A stretch of DNA of 64,000 nucleotides from Basidiobolus meristosporus CBS 931.73 (lineage: Eukaryota; Basidiobolomycota; Basidiobolomycetes; Basidiobolales; Basidiobolaceae), in contig MCFE01000304.1 of the NCBI GenBank assembly GCA_002104905.1, forward strand, positions 35,106 to 99,105, given 5' to 3'. The notes below the pieces were generated by a model. It was not told the DNA's origin. It did not search any database and worked only from the letters and a program-made list of their open reading frames with translations. Below, in pieces: positions 43,914 to 54,674 of this stretch. The position numbers were made by a program, and so were the translations under genes. Position 1 is the stretch's first letter; each line of letters starts with the position of its first letter.

Positions 43914-44175
43914 AAGTATGCACCTAGAGCATGGTTGGGAATATCTTTGGTTTGGAAATTTAGTCACATATGTTTGGGAAATAAAACGTTTAGGACAGGA
44001 ATAATTTGTTGGACGGTATCTGTCATAGGTGAACCAGCAGCAAGAATAATTTTAGTATTTTTTGTAAGATCCATAATTTTAATCAAACAAGAATATACAC
44101 CATCATGCTAAACTCCCTATTCCCCTACAACTCTTATACCAAGACTTGTAACAAAGTATGCACCTAGAGCATGGT
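43867..44175 (+). repeat. 69 bp direct duplication around a foreign filler
   Basis: 43867-43935 and 44107-44175 are the same 69 bp (LTR tail plus 22 bp of D1) with one difference, exactly 240 bp apart. The 171 bp between them resembles none of the local elements. Confidence 0.85.
43936..44106 (-). other. 171 bp filler with a possible helicase-like reading frame
   Basis: On the minus strand one frame gives a protein-like reading: DGVYSCLIKIMDLTKN, then KIILAAGSPMTDTVQQ, then IIPVLNVLFPKHM followed by TGA. The G-SPM-D and following I-VLN-LFP pattern resembles motif III and its surroundings in superfamily 2 helicases of the SNF2/D6-like kind, found in cells and in large DNA viruses. It could instead be a piece of a host gene captured during break repair. 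50 or so codons are too few for a firm call, and nothing similar occurs elsewhere in the window. Confidence 0.35.
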
Positions 44176-44757
44176 ATTACAAGATTGACACATATCTAGA
44201 GGAGTGTGGGTATATTTGTAGCACAGCAGATTAGAGTATTTATGTGAAACAGCTCAAAAAGGGTGTGATCATCCTGGTTCTGTATGCAGACAGCCAAATA
44301 ATAGCTACAAGTGACCATGAGGCACTTAAACAGACAAAATAGATCTCTTCAGTAAGATTGAGATGAATGATCTTGGAAAATTGAGTCATTTTCTTGGAAT
44401 CAAAGTGAGCTTTGACAAACCAACACGGAAAACTGTGCTGAATCAGTCTAAGTACATCAGGAACATTTATAGGCGCTTCAAAATGGAAAATTGCAAGTCT
44501 GCAGCTACCCCCATGAGTAGTAATTAAAAAATGAGCAATTCTCAGGTAGTTTAGATGAGAACAGTTCAAATATGGACCAATACTTTCCCTATGGATTAAT
44601 GGCTGGTGGCCTGATCAACTTTATGGTGTCTATATGTCCTGATATTGCAGTGGCAGTTGGAATAGTCATTGAATTCCTGCAGAAATATAAATCAGATCAA
44701 ATTACAGTAGTTAAGTGAATTTTCAGATATCTACAAGGTACCATAAATATGGTACTG
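44154..44757 (+). pseudogene. D1 (part 2): RT, decayed
   Basis: From YAPRAWYYKIDTYLEECGY through VKQLKKGVIILVLYADSQIIAT (the catalytic YVDD is replaced by YADS), HFLGIKV-type and TVLNQSKYI blocks, to the RNase H linker with stops near 44231, 44341 and 44526. It is cut by the second solo LTR at 44757. Confidence 0.82.
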
Positions 44758-45125
44758 TGTTATGATCTGCCGCTTGAATGTTTAAGTTAGATCAGTTTTT
44801 AGTCAAATCAGTTAGTATATGTTTAGGTTATTAGTATATCAATATTATCTATGAAATCAGTAGTATTAGTCAGCAAATGAATCAGCAGATCCTTATCAGA
44901 CAGAAATAGATATAGTAAGTAGGATCTTATTGGGGGACAATGATGCAATCAAATGAGTCATCAGCCACAACCTACATTAGGAAATACAATTAGTCAGCAA
45001 TTGATCTGACAAAATGTATATAAGGAGCTGCTGGAACCTCAATAAAGATCAGTTCAAGTATTAGTGAATACAATACTAGCTAAACTCACGATTCCTCTAT
45101 AACTCTTATACCAAGACTTGTAACA
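44758..45125 (+). repeat. Gypsy solo LTR in D1 (second)
   Basis: 368 bp, TGTTATGATCTGCCGC...AAGACTTGTAACA, perfect ACTG duplication (44754-44757 and 45126-45129). Confidence 0.93.
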
Positions 45126-45639
45126 ACTGGAATACTCTGGATCAGCTAATAGGCGGAAATTTAATGGATATAGTAATTCAGATTGGGGTAAGAATCTGAT
45201 TAACAGACACTCTACCACAGGATAAGTATTTTCTTATGCTGGTGCAGCTATTACTTGGAATTGCAAGAAATAACCAACTGTGGCCCCGTCCACAACTGAA
45301 GCTGAATATATGGCTGCTTGCCAAGCAACCAAAGAGGCTATATGGCTACGGAAATTATTCAAAGATTTAGACTTTAACTTTGAGGAACAAACATGTATTT
45401 ACAAAGATAATCATGGTTGTATTGCATTAGCTAGGAATTCTACTAATCAAGCTAGAACTAAGCACATAGATATACAACACCACTTTGTGAGGGAACCTTT
45501 AGAAAATAACTTAGCAGAGTTACTTTACAGTCCAACTGACAAAATGGTGGCAGATATGTTGACTAAACCACTAGCTAGACCACAATTTGGGAATCTCAGA
45601 GCAGAATTAGGATTAAGAGATTATTTAGTTGAGGGAGAA
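45126..45639 (+). pseudogene. D1 (part 3): RNase H end
   Basis: SNSDWGKNLINRHSTTG, stop, then from 45280 APSTTEAEYMAACQATKEAIWLRKL, YKDNHGCIALARN, ARTKHIDIQHHFV and ADMLTKPLARPQF, with TGA after VEGEC at 45643-45645. The polypurine tract GAGGGAGAA precedes a TGTTGAAA 3' LTR start at 45640. The last 120 codons are uninterrupted. Confidence 0.85.
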
Positions 45640-46740
45640 TGTTGAAATATTGAGCTTTTTGGTATCATTTAGCAGCTAAAAATTTACTGAACAATTCTAG
45701 ACTAGTGTTGGTCACTTCAGGACTTATTTGCAGCCACAACTTTGCCAGCTTCTTCACATCTATGATCCCATGGTTATTCCCCTAGAGTGAAGATCAAATT
45801 GACACTTTTTACTAAACACTATTTATTAACCCTGAAACTGTTACAGAATGCTCCTAAGTGTTAAGAAACCCTCCTCGCTTAGTATTTCTTCTACAAAGGT
45901 ATAATTACAAATCCTCTTTGTGAATAAACAACAGTTCAACTATTGTCACTATATCTTGATAAGTTCCATATATCTATATTGCTTCATAAATTGCAACATT
46001 ATTCTCCCATAAGTTCTAATCTGTCCATACTCTTGCAAATCAATCATATTAGTGTGGGCTATGGGACAAACAACTTAATCTTGAGCAGCAAGATGATACT
46101 ATATAACTTTTTTGCTGGTATTCATGTGAGTCCAAGACTGCCGGGCATTTGCATTGTTGTGCCTAATAGAAAGTAAGATTAAATCAAGATCCATCATGGC
46201 ATTACTGTATATTGAGCTGTGTAACCATACACAAATAAATGCTACAGTATAGCCCTGTATTACAGTTACTCTCATATCAATATCATCAAAAGTAATGCTT
46301 TATTTTATGGTACCCACCCAAGCTCCATTGCAGACACCAGCAGAAGAGTGGTTGATAACAGTATGCTTTGACATTCAGAGTTACTGGTAGGGCTACATTT
46401 AAAAAAGACTATGTGAAAAGCTTGATCACTCAAGATAAGAATGTAAACTCTGTAGCAATTTAAGAAAGGTTTTGGCTATAAAGAGGTCTTCAATAAATAA
46501 TGATGATAGGTGAACTGCTTTTTACTTGTACAGAAGCTCAGTAGTTATACTTTTATTGAAATAATACATCTGTAGCACTAAGTAAGAAGAGCTTCTCAAT
46601 ACTCAGGAGCATTCTGTAACAGTTTCAGTGTTAGTACAAAATGCATAGTAAAAGTACTGCTTTGATCTTGACTTTAGAGGAATAATCAGAGGATCATAAA
46701 TTTGAGGAAAGTCGCAAAGTTAGGGCTACAGGATAGGTCT
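45640..46740. repeat. D1 3' LTR start and a long inverted repeat
   Basis: The D1 LTR begins TGTTGAAATATTGAGC at 45640; its right end was not found. Within this stretch about 45727-45897 is repeated inverted at about 46563-46735: CTGAAACTGTTACAGAATGC at left and its complement GCATTCTGTAACAG near 46609, with AACTTTGC and GATCATAAATTTGAGG-type blocks in both arms. No gene is supported inside. Confidence 0.6.
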
Positions 46741-47300
46741 ACAGTGATGGTAAGTTGCATCCTGGAAATATTTTTGCAAGTAGTAATAAATCTTCAAAGC
46801 CCCCATTGCAGATATTAGTGGAAACACGCCACTTCTCTAGTCACAATATTAAATCATTAACCAGTAGATGGATATCTGGGCTCACTTAGTATATAGCCAC
46901 ACATTCTTTTTTCTCTTCTCTTATGTCTTTGAATTAATGTAGTCTAGTCAATGGGGTAAACAGTTTGACCCTCAGCAATGTAACGCTATTATATCACTTT
47001 TTGGTCAATACTCATGTGAATATAGGACAGTTTCATATTTGAGATATTGCACATACAACATTTTAAGATTCACTAATAACCTGCCAAAGCAACCATTATA
47101 AGTAAAGTAGTGGCACCACATAAACATGTATATGTAACACCACTTCCCCTTGATTTGATTCACTAGCATATGTGTGCCACCAAACACAAAGTAAAGTAGT
47201 CTGATTGCCTTCCAAGCCCAACCGCTGACGGCAGCAGAAGAGCAGTTAGTCAATATCTTGCTTTGACATGCAGTGCAACAAGTAGTGCTACAACCAATAA
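45950..47300. repeat. Diverged direct duplication
   Basis: About 46030-46400 and 46895-47285 share blocks in the same order: TATTCATGTGA/TACTCATGTGA, CCAAGCTCCATTGCAGAC-AGCAGAAGAG versus CCAAGCCCAACCGC-AGCAGAAGAG, and CTTTGACAT. A weaker third match starts near 46800. The spacer is unassigned. Confidence 0.5.
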
Positions 47301-47343
47301 AGGCCTGGTGGACATTGTGACCACTGAAGGTAATAACATACAC
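47005..47343 (-). CDS. Unrecognised 112-codon ORF
   Basis: Minus-strand ORF with ACQSKILTNCSS and LYFVFGGTHMLVNQIKG. It lies in the duplicated region whose other copy (46030-46400) has no open equivalent frame. I do not recognise it; it may be a remnant of a K-family transposon gene or a chance ORF. No start context, neighbours or motif support a function. Confidence 0.2.
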   Translation of the reverse strand: MYVITFSGHNVHQAFIGCSTTCCTACQSKILTNCSSAAVSGWAWKAIRLLYFVFGGTHMLVNQIKGKWCYIYMFMWCHYFTYNGCFGRLLVNLKMLYVQYLKYETVLYSHEY

Positions 47344-48540
47344 TCCTCAGTCTCTCAGTCTAGTAGGCAATTGGGAATCTCTGCAGAGCCGCAAGCTGAA
47401 CATAATGCTGAGGAAGATCAGAATGTTTTAGAAGCAGTACAAACAATTGAAGACCATCAAGTGGCCATCATAACATCACCACCACCCTTATTAGCAAGTA
47501 TGTTGTAAGCTCATACTAAAGCATTGGTGAAGCAATTAGGTGCAGTGGCTGATAAATAGATGCAATGGCCCAGTGAGATCAGTATATAATCCAGAAATAG
47601 GATGAGTGAATAATTAATGTAGAGCAGTCAACATCTCAGGAAGAGAGTCCAGTATCTTTGCAGCAAACAAGGAACTCAAGTAGCTCAATGTCACAGCCTA
47701 GAATTGAGCCATTTCCCAATGTAGCAGTAGAGGAACACCATACAGTCTTTGAAGCACAACAACAGTGCCAAAGATAAAGCCCACAGATAGACCCATCACA
47801 GAATGGGAGGGTGAGAATATGATGTTTATACCAAAGTCTAAAAATCACAAGACATCAAAGATCTATGAGGCTGTTGACTGCATTGATGAAGAGTAGGCTA
47901 ATATTCAAATGGCTGTCAGCAGTATAGCATACCATCACCGTAAGGCTGTTACACCATGGGACCATCAGGAGTTCATGGCCAATCAGAATGTGTTTGACTT
48001 GTTTGATGAGCATTATCCTGGATTCAAACATGCAACCAAATTTTGGACCAGCATTGATATGCCAAGGAAGTATCTTAAGAATAGCAGAAACTATAAAAGG
48101 CACAAGAACAAGGGTGCTATGGCTAAATACCAGCGGCTTCCTCAAGAGCCTGTTATACGCAGGGCGAAACGCTCCAAACAAGCATCAAAGAGATGTCAGG
48201 TAACTGGAAGAGTGACAATAAAGAACAAGCAGGCAAACATGGATGCACCAGCACAACATTTATCCAGGGAAAGCCTAGTACCACTCAAGAAGCACTCAGT
48301 CAAAGTAGCAATGAAGAACCAGGCAGTGATATAAACCAGCAGCTTTCTCAGGAGCCTGTCACAACTAGGGCTAAGAGCTCAAAACAAGTGGAAGAGTAAT
48401 CACAGGTTGCCAGGAGAGTGTCAACAAGGGACAAACAAGCTAAGACAGGTGCATCAGAGAAGAATCTTTCAAGGAGAAAATGTAGTCAATACAAGAAGCA
48501 CTCATACAAAGTAGCAGTGAAAGACCTGACAGTGACAAAT
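47263..48540 (+). pseudogene. K2 gene: Ser/Gln/Lys-rich protein of unknown function, decayed
   Basis: Consecutive plus-strand frames appear to be one broken gene. 47263-47508 is acidic and Q-rich (QAEHNAEEDQNVLEAVQ). A shifted frame follows (SQEESPVSLQQTRNSSSSM). Then comes a more ordered stretch, KSKNHKTSKIYEAVDCIDEE, TAG, and from 47909 HRKAVTPWDHQEFMANQNVF, FDEHYPGFKHATKFW and MPRKYLKNSRNYKRHKNKG. A basic tail runs from about 48120. The tail is an internal tandem repeat: QEPVIRRAKRSKQ and QEPVTTRAKSSKQ, each followed by KKHS-KVA. Unrecognised; a DNA-binding accessory protein of a transposon would fit the basic composition and position, but this is inference. Confidence 0.45.
48137..48540 (+). 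repeat. Two tandem units of about 205 bp in the K2 gene
   Basis: Unit 1 (48137-48341) and unit 2 (48342-48540) align through CCTCAAGAGCCTGTTATACG / TCTCAGGAGCCTGTCACAAC, then RAK-SKQ, QV--RV, KQA, LSR and KKHS-KVA at protein level. The second unit has a TAA and shifts. Confidence 0.6.
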
Positions 48541-49112
48541 TAAGAGGTAAAGGGGAAAATGTCTATTCAAGCCTGAGTCAGGGAAGCATGCAAAAAAACA
48601 GTGGTTCTTGCCAATTATTGCCTCAAGCCTGGAACAGACTGAACTCCATCATAGCCAAGAATGAGCAGCAAGAAAGCAGCTGTTTTACAGGAGTTGGTAG
48701 CTCAGCTAGTTGAGCTACACTCCAGCAAGGTAGATGCATTTGCAGAAAAAGGCAATTGGTTTACCAAAGCCTTTACATCTTCCATTATGGACAGGGTGGA
48801 GTCCTCACCTACTGACCAACTATAGAGAAACAGTTGAGTCAGGAAGTAAGGAGTGTGAAAAAGAGACAATGGCCAATCAATGTATACAAATGTCAGTGAT
48901 GATATAGTGTCTGGGATCAGAAAGTGAGCAAATTGACAGGGAACCAATCAAAAGTCACTAATTTATTGTTGTGATGGAAAACATTGTTTGAGCTTTTTGT
49001 GAAATTTGGGGTGTGATCATTTTCAATGGTCTCTGTGCAGTGTACTGACTGGATCAGTACCTCTTAGTCACAAGACTTTAAATCTGTGACAGCCTTTTGA
49101 CAGGATCATCAC
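48541..49112 (+). mobile_element. K2 right end
   Basis: A reading frame around 48600-48830 (ELVAQLVELHSSKVDAF, FTKAFTSSIMDRVE) could be the C-terminus of the K2 protein. From 48823 to 49112 the sequence matches K1 inverted, ending with the 28 bp terminal repeat TGTGACAGCC...GGATCATCAC. The left terminal repeat of K2 was not found, so its extent is uncertain. Confidence 0.5.
49085..49112 (-). repeat. Terminal inverted repeat of K2
   Basis: Reverse complement starts GTGATGATCCTGTCAAAAGG; 26 of 28 positions match the start of K1 at 40301-40328. Confidence 0.6.
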
Positions 49113-49137
49113 AGTAATTTCTCATAGCATCTTAACA

Positions 49138-49556
49138 ATAGTAATGGGATTGATGAGCAATGACCATTCAGATGAACAAGTTATATTAAGTTTGTTTGAG
49201 ATCAACTGGATGTGAAATGGATTGATTTGGCACAATTAGCTCAGTTTATCTGGTTTCCCTTGCAATATGACTGAAAATCCATCAATTGCCATGTAACCCA
49301 GCATTATGTGGCAAAACTCATCCTCAAACAATGACATGGAGATTTTATTGATGATTTTTTCACAAGTATATAACCAAATAGGAAACCTTTGATTGATGTG
49401 ATCTGCTCCATGTCAATGCAGTCCAACATGATTCATGCATAATAGAAGCAAAGTTCAACAATCATGTTGGCTTTTGTGTTTATTTCATATAAGTCCAGGT
49501 TGATTCCAGTATACTACTGTATATGTATCCAAATCCATTATTATGGTCCTTATACT
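49138..49556 (+). mobile_element. H4 (left part): Harbinger-like copy, transposase start and spacer
   Basis: 49138-49200 matches the N-terminus of the H1 transposase on minus (GGGATTGATGAG, CATTCAGATGA). 49200-49556 matches the divergent spacer up to the beginning of the second gene (ATTATGGTCC). It is cut at 49556 by the Gypsy array and resumes at 54675. Confidence 0.72.
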
Positions 49557-49666
49557 TGTCACAAGTCTTGGTATAAGAGTTGTAGGGGAATAGGGAGTTT
49601 AGCTAGTATTGTATTCACTAAAACTTGAACTGATCTTTATTGAGATTCCAGCAGCTCCTTATATAT
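49557..49666 (-). repeat. Partial Gypsy LTR of G4
   Basis: TGTCACAAGTCTTGG... through CAGCAGCTCCTTATATA, the first 110 bp of the minus-form LTR. It ends abruptly at GATTTTCCAACATC, the gag start region of the family. Confidence 0.85.
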
Positions 49667-49737
49667 GATTTTCCAACATCTTGAGGGAGGCTTCTTCTTT
49701 CTTCAGGAGGGATGTTTCTGGTTATTGCTGCTACCAT
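49667..49737 (-). other. G4 leader and PBS remnant
   Basis: Matches 54237-54308: complement of gag ATG, purine-rich leader and TGGTAGCAGCAATAACC-type PBS. All coding sequence between this and the partial LTR is deleted. Confidence 0.8.
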
Positions 49738-50106
49738 TGTTACAAGTCTTGGTATAAGAGTTGTAGGGGAATAGGGAGCTTAGCAAGTATTGTATTCACT
49801 AAAACTTGAACTGATCTTTATTGAGATTCCAGCAGCTCCTTATATACATTTTGCCAGATCAATTGCTGACTAATAGTATTTCCTAATGTAGGCTGTAGCT
49901 GATGACTCATTTGATTGATTCATTATCACCCAGTAAGATCCTACCTAATATATCTATTTCTGTCTGATAAGGATCTGCTGATTCATTTGCTGACTAATGC
50001 TACTGATTTGATAGATAATACTGATATACTGATAACCTAAACAAATAACTAATTGATTTGACTAAAAACTGATATAACTTAAACATTCTAGTGGTAGATC
50101 ATAACA
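49738..50106 (-). repeat. 3' LTR of G3
   Basis: 369 bp, TGTTACAAG...GATCATAACA. It is followed by the PPT complement TTCTCCCCTGC. Confidence 0.92.
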
Positions 50107-50134
50107 TTCTCCCCTGCTAAAGTTGAGAGGGTTC

Positions 50135-53100
50135 TCATGACTCCCTTTTCTTGTGATACCAATACCTTGATGATTCAGTATTGTCAGCAAGTCTTGCAAG
50201 CTTGAGTCTGTCCCTATGCACTAAGTCTTCCCAGGTATTGCCTTGTTTGTCCACTAGTTGGTAAGTTGCAAATGGACATTCTCTGATGATCTTGAATGGT
50301 CCTGTCCATTGTGGCTCAAACTTCTGCCAAGTGTTGTTTCTTAGCAATACAAAGTTCCCAACTGTCAATGCTTCTGGTGCTATAGTCTTATAAAATCTCT
50401 GCTTCAACTTTTCTGCACTTTGAGATACTTTGGTCTGTGCCTCTTGACGTCTTTGTTCCAGTTGCTGGTGTCTACTTGGCTGACTGAGTTCATCTTCTAA
50501 TGTGTCTGTAAGCTTTAGTTGTATGAGATCTCCTGAAATCCTTGGTTCACATCCATACACTAAGTAAAATGGTGATTGCTGGGTGGTGTTGTGTACTCTC
50601 ACTCTGCATGCAAAGAGTACTTAGTCTATATACTCATCCCATCTACTGACAACTTCATTTGCATTCTTGGTCATCATTTTTTCAAATAATCCATTAAACC
50701 ACTCAGTGACTCCATTAGTTCTGGGGTGATATGCTAAGGTTTTCAGGTGTCTGATCTGCTGCATTTCCAGGTATATTTCCAATGTCTTTGCTATAAAGTT
50801 TGGACCTCTATTGGATAGAAACTCTACAGGGCATCCAAGCTTTACAAGGATCTCATGGCAGATGAAACTTGCAACTTCTTGTTCACTGGCTGTAGGTACA
50901 GCTTTAGCCACTGGCCGTTTTGTAGCATGGTCAATTGCTACTGGGCTCCAATGGTTGCATTTCCTGGTAGTTGGCAGTCTTCCGATAAAGTCAATTCCAC
51001 ATCTTTCAAGTGGTCTTACAGGCTCCAAGGGAGAGAGTTTGGCAATTCTCTGTGATTGGCCTTGGTTAATTTGGCAATTTGGGCATGTTTTCACTAGCTT
51101 CTCAAAATCTTGTTTCATTCTGGACCACCATGCTCTGGCTTTCACAAGGCTATAGGTCCCTTCAATTCCAAGATGTCCATTTTCATTGTGTAGCTTATGT
51201 ATTATATCCAGGCAAGAAACATAAGGGCAATAGGCACTAGGGCTTCCATCAACAACTTGGTAGAGTATTTCATCCTGAACTACATATTTGCTGGCTTCAT
51301 CCTGGATTATCTTGCTGATATACTCATCCACCTCATTAGGAATGGCTTGGTCCTCCAAGTACTTTGGTAATAGGCTAGGCCAATCTGATTCATGCACCAA
51401 GTTGAGTTGTGCAACTTGATCTAATCTTGATAAGGCATCAGCAACCATGTTGATTTTTCCAGGGCTGTAGACAATCTCCAAGTCAAACTGCTGAATGTAT
51501 TCACTCCATCTTGTCATTCTTCTAGAAAGTACCTTCTGAGTAAATATATACTTGAGGGAGGCATGATTAGTCTTCACAGGGCATTTGACTCCTTAAATAT
51601 AGCATCTCCCTGTCTTCAAACAGTGTATTATAGCAAGCATCTCCTTCGCATGGACTGGATAGTTTTGTTCAGTTGAGTTCAGTTTCTTGCATTCAAAGGC
51701 AACAGGATAGTCCTTTCCCTTGTGTTCTTGGCTCAATGCTCCACCAATTGCATAATCTGAAGCATCTGTGCACAGAGTGAACTCTTTTCTGAAGTCTGGT
51801 ATTCTTAAGCTTGGCAGCTAAGCAAGTTCATTCTTGAGCATCTGGAAGGCAGTCTCACAAGCTATGTCCCACTTGTAGGTATTGTCTTTCTTGAGGATAT
51901 CAGTCAAAGGGGCTGCAATACTTGCAAAAAACTTGACAAATCTCCAATAATAGGAAACCACTCCAAGGAATGATCTGAGCTCTGATATGTTATGGAGCTG
52001 CTTCAGATTCTTGATTACTTCCACCTTCTTAGGGTCTAAAGTTACTCCTGTGCAAGTTACTGTGTCCCAGATATTCAACGTGTTCCTTGAAGAATTCACA
52101 CTTGGGTAGCTTGCCATAAAGCTTGTTCTCTCTTAGCTTCTTCAAGACCTTTTCAATGTGCACCAAGTGATCATCTTCTGTCTTGCTGCATATCAGTATA
52201 TCATCTAGGTAGATTATGACAAAATTGTCTAAGCACTCCCAGAAGACAGTCTTCATCAGGGTCATGAATGTTGCAGGGGCATTGGTGAGGCCAAAACTCA
52301 TGACTAAGTACTTGTAATGTCCATATCTGGTCCTGAATGCTGTCTTAGGGATGTCTTCTGGCTTCACCCTAATCTGGTTGTGACCTGACATGAGGTCAAT
52401 CTTGCTGAAAATAGTGGCTCAATTGAGTTGGTCCCAGAGCTCATCAATCCAACGTATGGGGTACTAATTCTTCACGGTAACTGAGTTGAGGGCTCTGTAG
52501 TCAATGCACATCCTAAGTGTTCCATCCTTCTTCTTCACAAAAAGTACTGGTGCTCCCCAAGGTGACTTGCTGGGTCTGATATATCCTTGCTCCAGTAGCT
52601 GATCTATTTGTCTCTTCATCACTTCCAACTCCAACGGACTCCTTCTGTAAGGTGTCTAGCTCACTGGAGAGCTATCTCCTGTTTCAATGGCATGATCCAC
52701 ATCTCTGACTGGTGGTAGGCTTACAAGCATTTCTGGAAATACGTCTGAATACTCCTTCAAAAGAGTCTGGACCTTCTGGGGCACTTGAGTCAAGGAATCC
52801 TCCTGTAATACTGCCATGAGGAACATCTGGGTGCCTTTTCTTAGTGCTCTACAGAACTGTGTCTTGCTAAGCTCACTTGTTTCACACACACTGGAATTGA
52901 CCAAACTAAAATCTAGTCTGGCAGGTAATAGCTCACAGGTCTTGTTGTCCTTCTGGATCTGAGTAGCATAGGTTCTCTGGTTGATTGAGGGATTACAACA
53001 AAATAGCCAGGTTTTCCCAAGTACAAGGTCAAACTTGCAGTTCCCAAATATATAGGCCTGTAGATCTTCTTCATAGTCATTGATCTTGATCCTTACTGGC

Positions 53101-54250
53101 TGAGTAATACAGTTGATTATGTGAGAGTTCCCATCAGCTGTTGAGACTGATGTTGATTTGGTGGGTCCTAAGTTGATTCCAGCTTTCAGAGCAAATTGCT
53201 CTGACATGTACTCATGCAATGCTCCTGATTCAATCATGATCTTGGCAGGTACTCCATTGATTACTCCATTCAAGTATAATAGCTTTCCTGAGTTTGAGGT
53301 CATCTGGGATAGGTATTCTTCTGTCATGTGGAAGGTGAGTTCAGAGTCTTCTTCAGGCTCATCCTCCATGTTAATATGCTCCATGGCCTCAATACGGTTA
53401 ACGGTTCTTGAGGGCTGGTGTTTATTTCTTCTTGGAGGGCAGTACTTTGCAATATGTCCCTGCTGGTGGCAATTGAAGCAAAGTCCTTTCTTCTTACATT
53501 CTTCTGAGGTAGGATTCTTCTGCATAGCATCTACTTCCATTGGCACTGCTTCTGATTGTCTTCTTTCATAGTGATTGTGGCCTTTCTGATTAGTCATTGT
53601 GGGCTTCCCAACTCCAAACATAGCTGAGTCATAGTCAATGGCAATCTTGATGGCTTCTTCAATAGTTGGAGGTCTTCAATAATTCACTTCCTTACAAGTT
53701 CTTTCTTTCAACCCATCAATAAAGTAGTCAACTTGATCCAGAGAGTCCATTCTTTCAATTTGCCCATGTAGACATCTATATTCATAGATGTACTCTTGAA
53801 TCATTCCTTTTTGTCTGAGTGTCTTCAACTTTCTTCTTAGTAGTGTCTGTTAGTGTGGGGGGTCAAAGGCATCCTGAATTTCCAACACAAACTCATCCCA
53901 TGTAGAGATTGTAGAGCATCCCCACATGGTGGCTGACCTGATTTTGTTGTAGTACCACTGCAAAGCTGCATCTGCCAGGTAAGAGGCTGCATAATGTAAT
54001 TTTTTTCTGGAGCAATTCCTTTAGCCTTGAAAGCTTCTTCAATCTGGAAGAGCCAAGTTCCCAGGTTTTCATTGACTCTACCATGGTACTGGTTGACCTT
54101 TACACTAAAGTTGCTCTTGACAGGGTTTTGCTGGCTTTGAGCCATGGTAGTCATTCCTTGTTGCTGCTGCTGGCTCAGGATCTGGAGTAACTGTTGCTGC
54201 TGGGACAGGATTTGTTGCATAGCATTCTTTCATTCTTGATTTTCCAACAT
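50135..54250 (-). pseudogene. G3 Gag-Pol, decayed
   Basis: Same layout as the G1 protein, split into frames. Gag is at 53837-54220 (frameshift near 54005 at a T-run). Zinc knuckle and protease are at 52656-53621 ([14 protein letters not shown]; protease DSGA changed to ESGA). RT is at 52029-52391 with intact YLDDIL. RT end is at 51818-52117, after a 2-3 base loss near 52070. RNase H and integrase are at 50621-51577 (WGIDFIG reads CGIDFIG; SDRGA reads SNRGP; VTERFNG reads VTEWFNG). The C-terminus is at 50135-50602 (WTGPF present). Inactive by stops and by loss of protease and integrase catalytic residues. Confidence 0.9.
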
Positions 54251-54308
54251 CTTGAGGGAGGCTTCTTCTTTCTTCAGAAGGGATGTTTCTGGTTATTGCT
54301 GCTACCAA

Positions 54309-54674
54309 TGTTACAAGTCTTGGTATATGAGTTGTAGGGGAATAGGGAGTTTAGCAAGTATTGTATTCACTAAAACTTGAGCTGATCTTTATTGATATTC
54401 CAGCAGCTCCTTATATACATTTTGTCAGATCAATTGCTGACTAATAGTATTTCCTAATGTAGGCTGTAGCTGATGACTCATTTGATTGATTCATTATCAC
54501 CCAATAAAATCCTACCTAATATATCTATTTCTGGATAAGGATCTGCTGATTCATTTGCTGACTAATGTTACTGATTTGATAGATAATACTGATATACTGA
54601 TAACCTAAATAAATAGCTAATTGATTTGACTAAGAACTGATATAACTTAAACATTCAAGCAGCAGCTCATAACA
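54309..54674 (-). repeat. 5' LTR of G3
   Basis: 366 bp, TGTTACAAG...GCTCATAACA, with a few small differences from 49738-50106, so this element is older than G1. Confidence 0.92.

Larger units (their letters stand above)
49557..54674 (-). mobile_element. G3/G4: Gypsy array with three LTRs
   Basis: Order on plus: partial LTR (49557-49666), leader and PBS region (49667-49737), LTR (49738-50106), gag-pol (50135-54250), leader, LTR (54309-54674). The outer flanks TACT and TACC form one 4 bp target duplication in H4 (H1 reads ATACC here). The first two blocks are thus a nearly deleted unit (G4) sharing its second LTR with G3, as expected for a tandem array reduced by deletion or unequal crossing over. 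Confidence 0.82.

Noticed and set aside
43936-44106. Endogenous giant-virus insertion
   Set aside because: The helicase-like reading is too short to separate a viral from a cellular source, and no other viral gene is in the window.
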